From NCBI GenBank assembly GCA_024640405.1, contig JAHEFB010000012.1:1-62383 (forward strand): 62,383 nt of DNA, written 5' to 3'. Origin of the DNA: Alphaproteobacteria bacterium (GTDB taxonomy: Bacteria; Pseudomonadota; Alphaproteobacteria; Rhizobiales; Aestuariivirgaceae). The position numbers and the translations under genes are program-made. Shown here one piece after another: positions 30,463 to 40,750 of this stretch. Within the stretch, counting starts at the first letter, position 1. Each line of letters begins with the position of its first letter. The notes beneath the pieces are model-generated. The model was not told the origin of the DNA. It did no database searches and was given only the letters and a program-made list of their open reading frames with translations.

Positions 30463-31482
30463 ATGAAATTCAGTACTCAGATGTTACGGAGATTGTTGGG
30501 ACTTGTTCAGTTTGTCGCGGTTTCGATAGCTATCTGCAGCAGTGCTGTCGCTCAGCCGTTGAACAACTCATCCGGTCATCTCTATGTGGTGCGCGAAGGC
30601 GAAACGCTGCGTAAAATTGCGCAACGGTTTTACGAAGATGAACTTGCCTTTCCCACAATCATTGAGGGTACCAACCGACTGTCAAAGGACGGAGACGGTT
30701 TACTGTCAATCGAGAACGAGTTTGATATCCGCGCTGGCCAAAAAGTGTGGGTTCCGTTGCAGGTAACCGTCAGGCTGGAAACGTCGGGCGATACCCACAC
30801 CTCAGTCGCATCGGCAACCTGGACTTATCAAGGTAAGACCAACCCGTCGGTTTGGGCGTCACTGCAGCCAGATTACAGGCTGTGCGCATCCGGCACCCGT
30901 CAATCACCTGTCATTATCCTGCCGTCAACGCCTCCTGCAGCACAGGTTCCCGCATTCGATTATCACACCAGCAATCTGATCATATCCAACAATGGGCGGC
31001 ATATTCAAATCAGCCATGATCCCGGTTCCTCCGTCAAGTTCGACAACGTCAGGTACGAACTTGCCCAGTTACACTTTCATGTGCCCAGCGAACACAGAAT
31101 TGGTCAGGTCCAGTCATCCATGGAAGCCCATTTCGTCCACTTGTCGCAGGATAGGCAGTTGTTGGTCATTGCTGTGCTGTACGACACCGGGGCTGAATAC
31201 ATCGACACCATGGCTGAGATCTGGAACACCCTGCCGCCGAAGGGATTTGTGCTCCACACCAATCACCAAATCAATGTGAAACGGCTGTTCAATTTTAACG
31301 CGCCCATGTTTCATTATGTTGGATCTCTGACGACGCCACCGTGCACGGAAGGTGTAAAATGGTTCGTGGTTTCGCAGAAGGAACAGATCACCCGGCGACA
31401 GCTCAGCCGGCTGGTGGAGTTGACAGGGCTGAATGCCCGGCCCACACAGCAGGTAAAGAATGTTTTCGACGTGTCGGACTGA
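30463..31482 (+). CDS. Periplasmic alpha-class carbonic anhydrase fused to an N-terminal LysM-like domain
   Basis: 339 residues; ordinary bacterial alpha enzymes are about 245. After a signal peptide (LLGLVQFVAVSIAICSSAVA), residues 39-99 form a LysM-like domain (HLYVVREGETLRKIAQRFY, then DIRAGQKVWVP). The carbonic anhydrase domain starts at TWTYQG (residue 120). Zinc ligands are His204, His206 (AQLHFHVPSEH) and His223 (MEAHFVH). Thr291 lies in GSLTTPPCTEGVKWF. Cys141 and Cys294 match the conserved disulfide. The proton-shuttle region reads NNGRHIQI, with His one place shifted from the usual NNGH. LysM binds peptidoglycan, so the enzyme may be held at the cell wall. No strong ribosome site precedes the ATG. 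Confidence 0.88.
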   Translation: MKFSTQMLRRLLGLVQFVAVSIAICSSAVAQPLNNSSGHLYVVREGETLRKIAQRFYEDELAFPTIIEGTNRLSKDGDGLLSIENEFDIRAGQKVWVPLQVTVRLETSGDTHTSVASATWTYQGKTNPSVWASLQPDYRLCASGTRQSPVIILPSTPPAAQVPAFDYHTSNLIISNNGRHIQISHDPGSSVKFDNVRYELAQLHFHVPSEHRIGQVQSSMEAHFVHLSQDRQLLVIAVLYDTGAEYIDTMAEIWNTLPPKGFVLHTNHQINVKRLFNFNAPMFHYVGSLTTPPCTEGVKWFVVSQKEQITRRQLSRLVELTGLNARPTQQVKNVFDVSD

Positions 31483-31662
31483 GGCTACGATCACTGCCAT
31501 ACACCGAAGGCCCGTCAACTGCGGTAAGAGCAGTGATGGGCAAACGTGCCGCAACGCACAGCCAATACTTAACAAAACCGGCAATTTACGCTTTGTTTAC
31601 CATTGAGGCGGCAATGTTTCACTCAACAGATCATTATCGCTTGCCTGGACTATTATTGACCC

Positions 31663-32316
31663 ATGAGCGCCGTACCTCCCGATACATCGCAGCTGTCAAA
31701 ATTGTTGCGCGAGCGCATGTCCGAGAACCCGCATTCGCCGACCAGTGCATCCCCCACGAACCGGCAGCCTCTGCCTGAACAGACGGAGCGGCGTTCATCT
31801 GCAGTTATCGGCGCGTTGATGCGCGACACTCGCGATGCCTATGAGCAGCATCAAATTGCCCGTTCCGCCGCAAGGGCAGATGCCGGCGGGCCCGTGACCG
31901 AAGCTGCCGCCTCGATGAATGAAGCTCTCGCCGATCCTGCCGATTTTTCGGACTTTTTATTGAATATGCTGAACAACATCGACTGGCAGGACTGGGTATC
32001 TGCCCGCTGCAGTTTTCCGGACAAGGGCCCATTCCTGTCCGAAGGTTGCGAGGACGCACTTGTTGCCATCGCCGAGCTGACACAGCAGGTTTTCCAGGAT
32101 GCCGGTGAAGACGGTGAGGATCTGACTGTCGAAATATTCACTGAAACCGTTTCCGGATCAGCACGACTCACCGTGACCGGTCAATTCGGGATATCCATGA
32201 CCACGTTGAAAATGATCATGCGCTTGCGAAATGAAATTGAAGCCATAGGCGGAGCCCTGATCACTGTCAGAGAGGCAGATGCCGCCGGCTTCGAGGCGCT
32301 GATTCCCGCGCGATAG
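31663..32316 (+). CDS. Uncharacterised protein upstream of carB
   Basis: 217 residues, no signal peptide or membrane segment. A disordered N-terminus (NPHSPTSASPTNRQPLPEQT) is followed by helices SSAVIGALMRDTRDAYEQHQ, then FSDFLLNMLNNIDWQDWVSAR and ALVAIAELTQQVFQDAGEDG. It ends with beta-like EIFTETVSGSARLTVTGQFG and helix TTLKMIMRLRNEIEAIGG. I recognise no family. The ATG at 31663 is the natural start. It lies 193 bp upstream of carB on the same strand and may belong to a regulatory layer of that locus, which is speculation. Confidence 0.6.
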   Translation: MSAVPPDTSQLSKLLRERMSENPHSPTSASPTNRQPLPEQTERRSSAVIGALMRDTRDAYEQHQIARSAARADAGGPVTEAAASMNEALADPADFSDFLLNMLNNIDWQDWVSARCSFPDKGPFLSEGCEDALVAIAELTQQVFQDAGEDGEDLTVEIFTETVSGSARLTVTGQFGISMTTLKMIMRLRNEIEAIGGALITVREADAAGFEALIPAR

Positions 32317-32509
32317 GCCTGCGTTACCCTCCGGCTTGTCCAAAACCCCGCTTTTTGCGTGATTTCACTTCCAAACTGTGGATGGTAGACGGCAAATACG
32401 CCGGCGCGACAGCTTGGCCTTTGCACCCGGCGGTTTCATGGTGTAATTCACACGGAATTTGCGCCCGCCCATCCGCTGGCTTGGGCTGCATTTGCAAAAA
32501 AGAGTGTTC

Positions 32510-35500
32510 ATGCCCAAACGTGAAGATATCGACACGGTCCTGATTATCGGCGCGGGGCCGATTGTTATCGGCCAGGCCTGCGAATTCGACTATTCAGGCA
32601 CTCAGGCCTGCAAGGCACTGAAGGCCGAAGGTTATCGCATCGTTTTGGTCAACTCCAATCCGGCCACAATCATGACCGACCCGGATCTTGCGCACGCGAC
32701 TTACATCGAACCCATTACCCCCGAAATCGTCGAAAAGATAATCGAGAAGGAGCGTACCGCGCGACCTGATGAAAAGCTGGTATTGCTGCCCACCATGGGC
32801 GGCCAGACGGCTCTCAACACCGCCCTTTCACTCAACAAGAGCGGCGTGCTGGACAAGTGGAAAGTGGAAATGATCGGCGCGCGCGCCGAGGCCATTGACA
32901 AGGCTGAAGACCGGGATCTGTTTCGCACGGCGATGAAGAAAATCGGGCTGGAAACACCGCGTTCTGCTTTCGTCAACACATCAAGCCTGAAGCAACGCTT
33001 CGTCAGAGATTACGAGCACGGTTTGGCCGAGGCCTCCAGTGCGGGATCCGGCGCTGTTGCCGCATTCAAGACCGAATGGGCCAGAACGGAATTTGAACGC
33101 CGCGAGGAACAGCGTCTCAGTGCCCAGCAGCAGGCTTTCGAAGCTTACAAACTCACCGGCCTGCCTGCCATCATCCGCCCGTCGTTTACTCTGGGAGGCA
33201 CTGGCGGCGGTATCGCTTACACACTGGAAGAGTTGTATGACATCGTGCTGACCGGCGTGGAGGCGTCGCCTACCGCAGAGGTGTTGATCGAAGAATCTGT
33301 TCTGGGCTGGAAAGAGTATGAAATGGAGGTCGTTCGCGATCGCGACGACAACTGCATAATTGTTTGCTCGATCGAGAACCTCGACCCGATGGGCGTTCAT
33401 ACGGGCGATTCAATTACCGTGGCTCCGGCGTTGACGCTGACCGACAAGGAATACCAGGTCATGCGCAATGCATCTGTGGCAGTTCTGCGCGAGATCGGTG
33501 TGGAAACCGGCGGTTCAAATGTCCAGTTTGCAGTTAATCCCGCCGATGGCCGCCTTATCGTCATCGAAATGAACCCCCGCGTTTCCCGCTCGTCCGCACT
33601 CGCGTCAAAGGCAACCGGTTTTCCCATTGCGAAAGTGGCGGCTCGATTGGCTGTGGGCTACACACTGGATGAGTTGGACAATGATATTACAGGTGGTGCG
33701 ACACCGGCCTCATTTGAACCTTCCATCGACTATGTAGTCACCAAAATTCCACGTTTTGCTTTCGAGAAATTCCCCGGTTCAAAACCCAACCTGACCACGG
33801 CCATGAAGTCTGTCGGCGAGGTAATGGCTATTGGCCGCACCTTTGCCGAAAGTCTGCAAAAAGCCCTTCGCGGACTGGAGACGGGTCTCACCGGCCTCAA
33901 CGAGATTGAACTGGAAGGCTACGGCAAGGACGAAGACAAAAACGTCTTCCGTCGTGCCATGTCCCGGCCTACCCCGGACCGATTGCTGAAAGTTGCCGAG
34001 TGCATGCGTCGCGGCGCCACCAGTGAACAGGTGTTTGAGTCGGCAAAATATGACCCGTGGTTCATCGAACAGCTGTCAGCCATCATTCAGGCCGAGCAAC
34101 GTGTGCGTGAGCACGGCCTGCCAAAAGATGCCGCAAATATCCGCATGCTCAAGTCGATGGGTTTTTCCGATGCACGACTTGCCGAGCTTGCCGGAAGCGA
34201 CGAAGCAAATGTCCGCAAGCTCCGGCACAAGCTGAAGGTGAAACCCGTGTACAAGCGCATCGACACCTGTGCTGCCGAGTTTGCCGCCCCGACAGCCTAT
34301 ATGTACTCGACTTACGAAATTGGTCTTCCCTGCAACGACGGCAATGAAGCCCAGGTATCCGATGCCAAGAAAGTTGCCATTCTGGGTGGTGGTCCCAATC
34401 GAATTGGCCAGGGCATCGAGTTCGACTATTGCTGTTGTCACGCAGCTTTCGCGCTGTCTGACGCAGGTTATGAGACCATCATGATCAACTGCAATCCAGA
34501 GACGGTATCGACTGACTATGATACCTCTGACCGATTGTATTTTGAGCCTTTGACCGAAGAAGATGTGCTGGAGATACTAATCGCGGAGCAGGCCAGGGGC
34601 GAACTGCACGGGGTGATTGTTCAATTCGGCGGACAGACCCCCCTCAAACTGGCTCAAGCGATCGAGAAGGCCGGTCTGCCGATCCTGGGCACCTCTCCCG
34701 ATGCGATCGACCTGGCAGAGGACCGCGACCGGTTTGCGAAACTGCTGACCCGGGTCAAGGTTCGCCAACCCAACAACGGCATCGCCAAGTCCGGCGCTGA
34801 GGCCGTGAAGATTGCCGAGAAAATCGGCTATCCGGTAGTCATTCGCCCGTCTTATGTTCTGGGTGGACGCGCCATGGAAATCGTGCGCGATACCGAGGAC
34901 CTCAAGCGCTACATCAACGAGGCCGTTGTTGTTTCCGGTTCGTCACCGGTATTGATCGACAGCTACCTGTCCAACGCAATCGAAGTGGATGTCGATGCCC
35001 TGTGCGACGGCAAGGACGTTTTCATCGCCGGTGTGATGCAACACATCGAGGAAGCCGGAGTTCACTCCGGTGACAGCGCCTGTTCATTGCCACCCTACTC
35101 GCTGAAAAAATCCATGATCAACGAACTGGAGCGTCAGTCCGGAGTTCTGGCGCGTGCGCTCGGTGTGGTCGGATTGATGAATGTGCAATTTGCGATCAAG
35201 GACAATGATATCTATGTACTTGAGGTAAACCCCCGGGCATCACGCACAGTGCCGTTTGTCGCCAAGGTCTTGGGTCGGTCCATCGCCAAAATCGCCTCCC
35301 GCATCATGGCGGGCGAAACACTTGCTTCGTTCAAACTCAAGAACAGGAAACTCAAGCACATCGGGGTCAAGGAAGCGGTATTTCCGTTTGCCCGTTTCCC
35401 TGGCGTTGATACTGTGCTGGGTCCGGAAATGCGCTCGACCGGTGAAGTCATGGGCCTGCATACCAATTTTGCCATGGCGTTCGCGAAAAGTCAGCTCGGC

Positions 35501-35917
35501 GGCGGAACCAAGGTACCAGTAGACGGAACTGCCTTTATCTCGGTGCGGGATCATGACAAGGCCCGTATCTTGCCGGCTGCGAGAAAATTATCCGATCTGG
35601 GTTTCAAGATCATCGCAACCGGCGGCACCCAGCGTTATCTGGCCGCCAACGGTGTCCCGGCTCTACGGGTCAACAAGGTTCTGGAAGGTCGCCCACACAT
35701 CGTTGATGCCATGGCCAATGGCGAAGTACAGCTGGTGTTCAATACCACGGAAGGTCAAAGCGCTTTGGCGGATTCAAAGTCAATACGCCGTGCCGCGCTT
35801 ATGGCCAAGATACCTTGCTATACAACTTTGCCGGCCTCACTAGCTGCGTCCGAGGCAATTGCAGCGGTGAAACATGGCGACCTGACCGTCAAACCACTAC
35901 AGGATTATTTTGACTGA
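32510..35917 (+). CDS. carB: Carbamoyl-phosphate synthase large subunit
   Basis: 1135 residues, longer than the ~1073 of E. coli because of an insert near residues 165-210 ([20 protein letters not shown]), typical of Rhizobiales. Two ATP-grasp halves are visible. The first has [20 protein letters not shown] and [14 protein letters not shown]; the second has [20 protein letters not shown] and [15 protein letters not shown]. The C-terminal MGS-like allosteric domain includes [20 protein letters not shown]. It makes carbamoyl phosphate from ammonia delivered by CarA, bicarbonate and 2 ATP. Start at the ATG at 32510 with GAGTG upstream; an in-frame start 17 codons earlier is less likely. No attenuator is obvious in the leader. 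Confidence 0.97.
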   Translation: MPKREDIDTVLIIGAGPIVIGQACEFDYSGTQACKALKAEGYRIVLVNSNPATIMTDPDLAHATYIEPITPEIVEKIIEKERTARPDEKLVLLPTMGGQTALNTALSLNKSGVLDKWKVEMIGARAEAIDKAEDRDLFRTAMKKIGLETPRSAFVNTSSLKQRFVRDYEHGLAEASSAGSGAVAAFKTEWARTEFERREEQRLSAQQQAFEAYKLTGLPAIIRPSFTLGGTGGGIAYTLEELYDIVLTGVEASPTAEVLIEESVLGWKEYEMEVVRDRDDNCIIVCSIENLDPMGVHTGDSITVAPALTLTDKEYQVMRNASVAVLREIGVETGGSNVQFAVNPADGRLIVIEMNPRVSRSSALASKATGFPIAKVAARLAVGYTLDELDNDITGGATPASFEPSIDYVVTKIPRFAFEKFPGSKPNLTTAMKSVGEVMAIGRTFAESLQKALRGLETGLTGLNEIELEGYGKDEDKNVFRRAMSRPTPDRLLKVAECMRRGATSEQVFESAKYDPWFIEQLSAIIQAEQRVREHGLPKDAANIRMLKSMGFSDARLAELAGSDEANVRKLRHKLKVKPVYKRIDTCAAEFAAPTAYMYSTYEIGLPCNDGNEAQVSDAKKVAILGGGPNRIGQGIEFDYCCCHAAFALSDAGYETIMINCNPETVSTDYDTSDRLYFEPLTEEDVLEILIAEQARGELHGVIVQFGGQTPLKLAQAIEKAGLPILGTSPDAIDLAEDRDRFAKLLTRVKVRQPNNGIAKSGAEAVKIAEKIGYPVVIRPSYVLGGRAMEIVRDTEDLKRYINEAVVVSGSSPVLIDSYLSNAIEVDVDALCDGKDVFIAGVMQHIEEAGVHSGDSACSLPPYSLKKSMINELERQSGVLARALGVVGLMNVQFAIKDNDIYVLEVNPRASRTVPFVAKVLGRSIAKIASRIMAGETLASFKLKNRKLKHIGVKEAVFPFARFPGVDTVLGPEMRSTGEVMGLHTNFAMAFAKSQLGGGTKVPVDGTAFISVRDHDKARILPAARKLSDLGFKIIATGGTQRYLAANGVPALRVNKVLEGRPHIVDAMANGEVQLVFNTTEGQSALADSKSIRRAALMAKIPCYTTLPASLAASEAIAAVKHGDLTVKPLQDYFD

Positions 35918-36154
35918 AACCGGTCGGAGTTGCCCTGGCCGGCATTGACAAATCTGGTGGAGGCGAATTGTAGCCGGCAATCGATTACCACCATCAACTG
36001 CAAACAGGTCTTGCAGGACGCCATTGTTTTGCGCATATTTACATCAGACCGAAACATTCCCGCACACAGTCAACAGACGAACGCGTTGGTAGCTTAACGG
36101 CTTCCATGGAGTTCTGAGGCTTGGGCGGCCAACTAGATTCTGGATTACGTACCT

Positions 36155-36631
36155 ATGGTTGAAAAAGTCCCAATGACCGCAGAAGGGCATGCTGCGATGT
36201 CCGAAGAAGTGAAGCATCGCAAGTCTGTTGAGCGCCCGCGCATCATCAAGGCAATTGAAGAAGCGCGTGCCCACGGCGATCTGTCGGAGAATGCCGAGTA
36301 CCATGCTGCCAAGGAAGCACAAGGCTGGAATGAAGCCCGTGTTTCCGAACTGGAAGACATGATCAGCCGGGCTGAAATTATCGACGTTTCAAAACTGGGT
36401 GGTGACACCGTCAAATTTGGTGCCACTGTTACGGTTGTGGATGAAGACACCGACAAGGAAGCGGTCTACCGGATTGTCGGGGATTTTGAAGCCGATGTTA
36501 AATCCGGAAAACTTTCCATCTCCTCGCCTATCGCGCGTGCTCTCATCGGTAAATCCGCCGGCGACAGTGTTGAAGTAATGACGCCCGGCGGCGGCAAGAG
36601 TTACGAGATACTGAAAATCGCCTTCAAGTAA
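36155..36631 (+). CDS. greA: Transcription elongation factor GreA
   Basis: 158 residues, the standard GreA length. The N-terminal coiled coil has the catalytic tip acidic pair in [18 protein letters not shown] (DLSENAEY signature). The C-terminal FKBP-like domain has [12 protein letters not shown] and [10 protein letters not shown], ending in [11 protein letters not shown]. It rescues backtracked RNA polymerase by stimulating transcript cleavage. The 237-bp region between carB and greA probably carries its promoter. No clear ribosome site precedes the ATG at 36155. The carB-greA order is normal for Rhizobiales. Confidence 0.97.
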   Translation: MVEKVPMTAEGHAAMSEEVKHRKSVERPRIIKAIEEARAHGDLSENAEYHAAKEAQGWNEARVSELEDMISRAEIIDVSKLGGDTVKFGATVTVVDEDTDKEAVYRIVGDFEADVKSGKLSISSPIARALIGKSAGDSVEVMTPGGGKSYEILKIAFK

Positions 36632-36983
36632 CACCTTTTCGAACTACACCATGCAAACGCAGGTCCGGGACCGGCGGATCAGCAGGATGATCCACGAAAG
36701 ATGAACCTCCTCAAACGGTTCACCGTGTATGTTTTGTTAGGGTGACAAAAATCCTGTGAGTTTTTATTCAACAGACATATTGAAAGCTATGCATTCACGT
36801 CATAGCTATGCCAGACTGTTGTAAAGGACGCGACGCAAACTAACCCAGTTGGCATGTATTCGATTTGCAGGTTCCAACTGATCGAAGAAACTGCTCAATC
36901 TGATGTATCAGAGCCGCATCACGGGCAACAGCCTGCCGACCTTGTGCCTCTGAAAGATCAATTTCCTGCCGGAGGCGGATATC
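36632..36983. other. Gene-free region between greA and trxB
   Basis: This 352-bp stretch has no convincing gene. It contains AGCTATG (36785-36791) and CATAGCT (36801-36807), a 7-bp inverted repeat in an AT-richer segment about 180 bp before trxB. This may be part of a promoter or operator. A frame running through the 3' part continues into trxB in another frame and is a shadow. Confidence 0.4.
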
Positions 36984-37949
36984 ATGGACGTTCTACATTC
37001 ACGTGTGCTCATACTGGGATCCGGCCCGGCCGGTTATACAGCGGCCATTTATGCCGCCCGCGCAATGCTGGAACCGACACTGATCCACGGCATCCAGCCG
37101 GGTGGCCAGCTCACCATTACCACCGACGTAGAGAATTATCCCGGATTTGCAGAACCGATTCAGGGGCCGTGGCTAATGGAGCAGATGCAGGGCCAGGCAG
37201 AGCATGTTGGCACCAATTTGATCAGTGACCACATTGTCGATGTCAATCTCGACCAGCGTCCGTTTCGTTTGAAAGGCGATTCAGGCCGGGAGTACACTTG
37301 CGACGGGCTCATTATCTGCACCGGAGCGCAGGCCAAATGGATCGGATTGCCGACAGAAGAGAAATTCAAGGGCTTTGGCGTGTCGGCATGTGCCACTTGT
37401 GACGGATTTTTTTATCGTGACAAGCGGGTGGTGGTTGTAGGCGGCGGCAACACAGCAGTCGAAGAAGCTTTGTTTTTAACGAAATTTGCGTCCGAGGTAG
37501 TTGTCGTACACCGCCGCGATGAATTGCGGGCCGAACGCATTTTGCAAAATCGGTTGTTCGAAAACCCGAAAGTCAGGATGATGTGGGACACGACACTGGA
37601 TGAGGTTGTCGGCGACGAAAATCCGCTTGGAGTTACCGCAGCCAGGCTCCGCAATGTCAAAACCGACGAAGTTGAGGATTTGCCCTGCGACGGCATCTTC
37701 ATCGCTATTGGCCACAAGCCGGCAACCGAATTGTTTGAAGGCAAGCTTGAGATGAAGAATGGCGGTTATCTGATCACCCAGCCTGATTCCACGGCAACCG
37801 CCATACCTGGCGTGTATGCTGCCGGCGATGTCACTGATGACATCTATCGCCAGGCCGTTACAGCTGCCGGAATGGGTTGCATGGCTGCCCTTGAGGCTGA
37901 AAAATTTCTGGCTGAGGCGGGTGTCGCGACCTCTCAGGCAGCCGAGTAG
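36984..37949 (+). CDS. trxB: Thioredoxin reductase
   Basis: 321 residues. The FAD motif is [20 protein letters not shown]. The redox-active CATC sits in [24 protein letters not shown], and the NADPH motif [10 protein letters not shown] follows at once. The ending [23 protein letters not shown] is the second FAD-binding block. It reduces thioredoxin in the cytoplasm with NADPH. GGAGG lies ahead of the ATG at 36984. The LysR-type lsrB-like gene starts 17 bp after its stop, so the two are probably cotranscribed and share a redox theme. Confidence 0.96.
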   Translation: MDVLHSRVLILGSGPAGYTAAIYAARAMLEPTLIHGIQPGGQLTITTDVENYPGFAEPIQGPWLMEQMQGQAEHVGTNLISDHIVDVNLDQRPFRLKGDSGREYTCDGLIICTGAQAKWIGLPTEEKFKGFGVSACATCDGFFYRDKRVVVVGGGNTAVEEALFLTKFASEVVVVHRRDELRAERILQNRLFENPKVRMMWDTTLDEVVGDENPLGVTAARLRNVKTDEVEDLPCDGIFIAIGHKPATELFEGKLEMKNGGYLITQPDSTATAIPGVYAAGDVTDDIYRQAVTAAGMGCMAALEAEKFLAEAGVATSQAAE

Positions 37950-37966
37950 AACAAGGCCAGATTTCC

Positions 37967-38884
37967 ATGCCGTTTTCAAACCGGGACAACAATTTCGACT
38001 GGGACAAGCTGCGGATTTTCCATGCCGTGGCGGAGGCTGGAAGTTTTACCCATGCCGGGCATGAACTCAATCTGTCCCAGTCGGCGGTCAGCCGCCAGAT
38101 TTCAGCGTTGGAATCCGAACTCAACGTCACGCTTTTTCATCGTCACGCCCGTGGATTGATCCTGACCGAGCAAGGTGAAATGTTGTATCGCACGGCTCAC
38201 GATGTATTCACCAAACTGGCCGCCGCCCGCACAAGACTGACCGACAGTCGTGACAAACCGACCGGAGATTTGCGGATTTCGACAACCGTAGGTCTGGGAA
38301 CCATCTGGCTCACCCCACGCTTGCAGGAGTTTATCGAGCTGTATCCGCAGATCAGGGTTGAACTCATTCTCACGGACGAAGAACTCGACCTGGGCATGCG
38401 TGAAGCCGACGTGGCCATTCGGTTGCGCCGCCCGACGCAACCTGATCTGATACAGCGCAAGCTGTTCACCGTGCACAATCATGCCTATGCATCACCGGAT
38501 TACGTGCATGCCAACGGCATGCCTCAGAAAGCCGAAGATCTCGACAATCATAAACTACTTGCATTTGGTCCGGCACCGACCTTCATGAGTGACCTGGGAT
38601 GGCTGCTTCGGGCCGGACGTGCTGAGGGAGAATCGCCGCGCGAATCAAGCTTTCTGATCAATTCCATCTATGGTTTACGGCGCGCCGTTGAAACAGGATT
38701 GGGAATTGGTGTTCTGCCGGATTATATTGTCGGAGACGAGTCACCTCTTATCCGCATCTCTCTCGGTGAGGAAGCTCCCGACATTGACACCTATTTCGTT
38801 TATCCCGAAGAGATGCGCAACTCCAAGAGAATTGCAGTATTCAGGGATTTTGTAGTCTCGAAAGCGCGTCAGTGGAAATTTTGA
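37967..38884 (+). CDS. lsrB: LysR-family regulator, LsrB/VtlR-like
   Basis: 305 residues. The winged helix is DKLRIFHAVAEAGSFTHAGH, then LSQSAVSRQISALESELNVT and GLILTEQGEMLY. The effector domain begins at GDLRISTTVGLGTIWLTPRL. Position directly downstream of trxB matches lsrB of Sinorhizobium and vtlR of Brucella, which control oxidative stress, envelope and virulence genes. I recall that Sinorhizobium LsrB senses peroxide through cysteines, yet this protein contains no cysteine at all. It should therefore respond in another way. The orthology rests on position and pattern, so the symbol is tentative. Confidence 0.75.
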   Translation: MPFSNRDNNFDWDKLRIFHAVAEAGSFTHAGHELNLSQSAVSRQISALESELNVTLFHRHARGLILTEQGEMLYRTAHDVFTKLAAARTRLTDSRDKPTGDLRISTTVGLGTIWLTPRLQEFIELYPQIRVELILTDEELDLGMREADVAIRLRRPTQPDLIQRKLFTVHNHAYASPDYVHANGMPQKAEDLDNHKLLAFGPAPTFMSDLGWLLRAGRAEGESPRESSFLINSIYGLRRAVETGLGIGVLPDYIVGDESPLIRISLGEEAPDIDTYFVYPEEMRNSKRIAVFRDFVVSKARQWKF

Positions 38885-38992
38885 CCTTCGCGGAAATCTC
38901 GTGCATGGGTTTGGTATGCGTCCACCGCATGACATACATTCCCAATACCCGGATTGCTCTTGATGCTTCATCCGTGTGAGCCTTTGACAGTC

Positions 38993-39031
38993 AGCGGCTA
39001 GTTTACTCCCTCATCTATAAAAATAGCCGCT
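38993..39031 (+). repeat. 8-bp inverted repeat after lsrB
   Basis: AGCGGCTA (38993-39000) and TAGCCGCT (39024-39031) are perfect inverted repeats with an AT-rich loop, 109 bp past the lsrB stop. It may be a weak terminator. The remaining gap 38885-39162 shows nothing else besides the msrP terminator. Confidence 0.4.
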
Positions 39032-39106
39032 TGCCCGAACCAGACAGCCAAAGCGCGAGGCAACAACATACGCATTTTGGCGTGTCAACGGGCACCTGAC
39101 GACAAA

Positions 39107-39143
39107 GGGACCAGACACACACTCCACCCGGGTGTCTGGTCCC
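39107..39143 (-). terminator. Strong terminator for msrP
   Basis: GGGACCAGACAC (39107-39118) and GTGTCTGGTCCC (39132-39143) are perfect 12-bp inverted repeats. Read on the minus strand the stem is followed by TTTGTCG and lies 20 bp past the msrP stop. It is a good intrinsic terminator. Confidence 0.75.
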
Positions 39144-39162
39144 TGAAAGTATCGGACCCGGC

Positions 39163-40143
39163 TCATTTGAACAGCGCGGCGCCCAACTCATCCTTCAAAC
39201 CGTCATACAAGGACGCAACCTGCTCGCCATACCCGTTGTAAATTACCGTTGGGATTTTCTTTCCGGTCTCAAGGTCCCGTTCAGTGGCCTGGCTCCAGCG
39301 CGGATGGGAAATTTCCGGATTTACATTTGCCCAGAAGCCATACTCGTTCGGACCGAGGACTTCCCAAAAACTCTTGGGCCGCTCAGAAGTAAAAGTGATC
39401 CGATTGATCGACTTGGCCGATTTGAAGCCATACTTCCACGGCAGATGTAGCCGGATCGGTGCGCCCATGGATTTGGCAAGTGGTTTGCCGTATGCGCCCG
39501 TTGCCATGAAGGCGAGGTCATTGTTGGCCTCCGCCATGGTCACTGATTCAGAATACGGCCACGGATAACTGCTGCCGAACAGGCTTGGTTTCTGGCCCGG
39601 CGCCATTTCGGGATTGTTGAAAGTCTCGAATTTTACAAATTTGGCATTGCTGTTCGGTTTGGCAAGTTGGACAAGTTGCTTGACGGTGAAACCGCTCCAC
39701 GGAACTGTCATTGACCATGCCTCAACACAGCGATGCCTGTATACCCTGTCTTCTAGTTGCACTTTCTTGATCAGATCATCGAACTGCAGTTTGAATGGTG
39801 TCTCAATCTCGCCTTCGAAAGCAATTTCCCAGGGCCTGATCACAAGCGCTTCGGCGGCTTTTGAAATGCGTTTGGAAGTTCCGAACTCATAGAAATTGTT
39901 GTAGGTGGTATTTATGGCCTCTGGGGTAATCTTGCGCCCTGCATCCGCATAGGCGGGATTCACCTTGGCCGGATACAGCGCTGCTGTTGGATCATCGCTG
40001 GCGAAACCCGGGCGTACTCCCGAAGCAATGCCGATGCCGGCAAAACCTGCTGCGGCAAGAAACCTTCGCCGGTTCAGGAACACCTGCTCGCAAGTCGCCC
40101 TGGATTCCGGAATTTCCCAACTGTGAATTGTTTTGATCAGCAT
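39163..40143 (-). CDS. msrP: Periplasmic methionine-sulfoxide reductase catalytic subunit
   Basis: 326 residues. The Tat signal is FLNRRRFLAAAGFAGIGIAS. The molybdopterin-binding sulfite-oxidase-like core has the metal ligand Cys139 in VYRHRCVEAWSMTVPW. The end WSQATERDLETGKKIPTVIYNG is typical of MsrP (YedY). It repairs oxidised methionine in periplasmic proteins with a molybdenum cofactor. Its membrane haem partner MsrQ is usually encoded next to it but is not visible here, so the electron donor must lie elsewhere. CAGGAG lies 10 bases before the ATG at 40143. Molybdate is presumably supplied by ModABC at 25759-28315. Confidence 0.93.
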   Translation of the reverse strand: MLIKTIHSWEIPESRATCEQVFLNRRRFLAAAGFAGIGIASGVRPGFASDDPTAALYPAKVNPAYADAGRKITPEAINTTYNNFYEFGTSKRISKAAEALVIRPWEIAFEGEIETPFKLQFDDLIKKVQLEDRVYRHRCVEAWSMTVPWSGFTVKQLVQLAKPNSNAKFVKFETFNNPEMAPGQKPSLFGSSYPWPYSESVTMAEANNDLAFMATGAYGKPLAKSMGAPIRLHLPWKYGFKSAKSINRITFTSERPKSFWEVLGPNEYGFWANVNPEISHPRWSQATERDLETGKKIPTVIYNGYGEQVASLYDGLKDELGAALFK

Positions 40144-40300
40144 GCACCAGCACTCCTGCAGTAAGTGAACAAGCAGCCTGAAACAGGCATGCCCAGAGGC
40201 CAAACTAGGCGCACCGGCCCAACTTGCCAAATCACTCCTGCGTCAGGAGATTGCGATCAGCCGTTATCGCCGATCAGCGCTTCTGCGATGATTTCCAGGA

Positions 40301-40750
40301 TCAGTCAATTGGTTCAAGCGTCATGCTTGACACACCCAGCGCGGCATTCAGACCGGTCTGCACCTGCACGCTAAGCGGCTGAAGCGTGATACTGGAACCA
40401 CCGACAAGAGCGTTGGCGCCTGCACCAATACCCGCTGTGGCTTCGGCAGAAGCCCCAACATACCGACCAGCAAGCGCGCCATACTCAACGATACCGGGAG
40501 CAAAAACGCCCCATATCATTCGCGCTTCACCGGTAACACCGATATCGAGACCAACCTTCGACAATCTGCCGGTATAGGCGTCTTCACGACCGGTTGTTGA
40601 CCTGTAGACACAATCCATAGACTTGGATGATCCGATAATCAGGCCGATACCGCCTTCAACGATACACTCAAGGGAACCAATGTTGATACCCACTCCATCC
40701 GCAGTTGCCGGAGCCGCAGAGCCGCCTGAGAGTGCCAGTGTCAGTGCCAA
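40301..40750 (-). CDS. DUF992 family secreted protein
   Basis: About 150 residues. The mature domain GINIGSLECIVEGGIGLIIG, then VYRSTTGREDAYTGRLSKVG and LDIGVTGEARMIWGVFAP is DUF992, a Rhizobiales-typical periplasmic family of unknown function. The start is uncertain. The TTG at 40750 gives a signal peptide lacking its basic N-terminus. Reading on upstream in frame gives FTKRIVSILALTLALSGG, a complete signal peptide, but no ATG, GTG or TTG occurs before a stop codon at 40780. A good AGGTGAG lies at 40777-40783. Initiation at a rare codon, or a sequence error or frameshift, is likely. Confidence 0.75.
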   Translation of the reverse strand: MALTLALSGGSAAPATADGVGINIGSLECIVEGGIGLIIGSSKSMDCVYRSTTGREDAYTGRLSKVGLDIGVTGEARMIWGVFAPGIVEYGALAGRYVGASAEATAGIGAGANALVGGSSITLQPLSVQVQTGLNAALGVSSMTLEPID

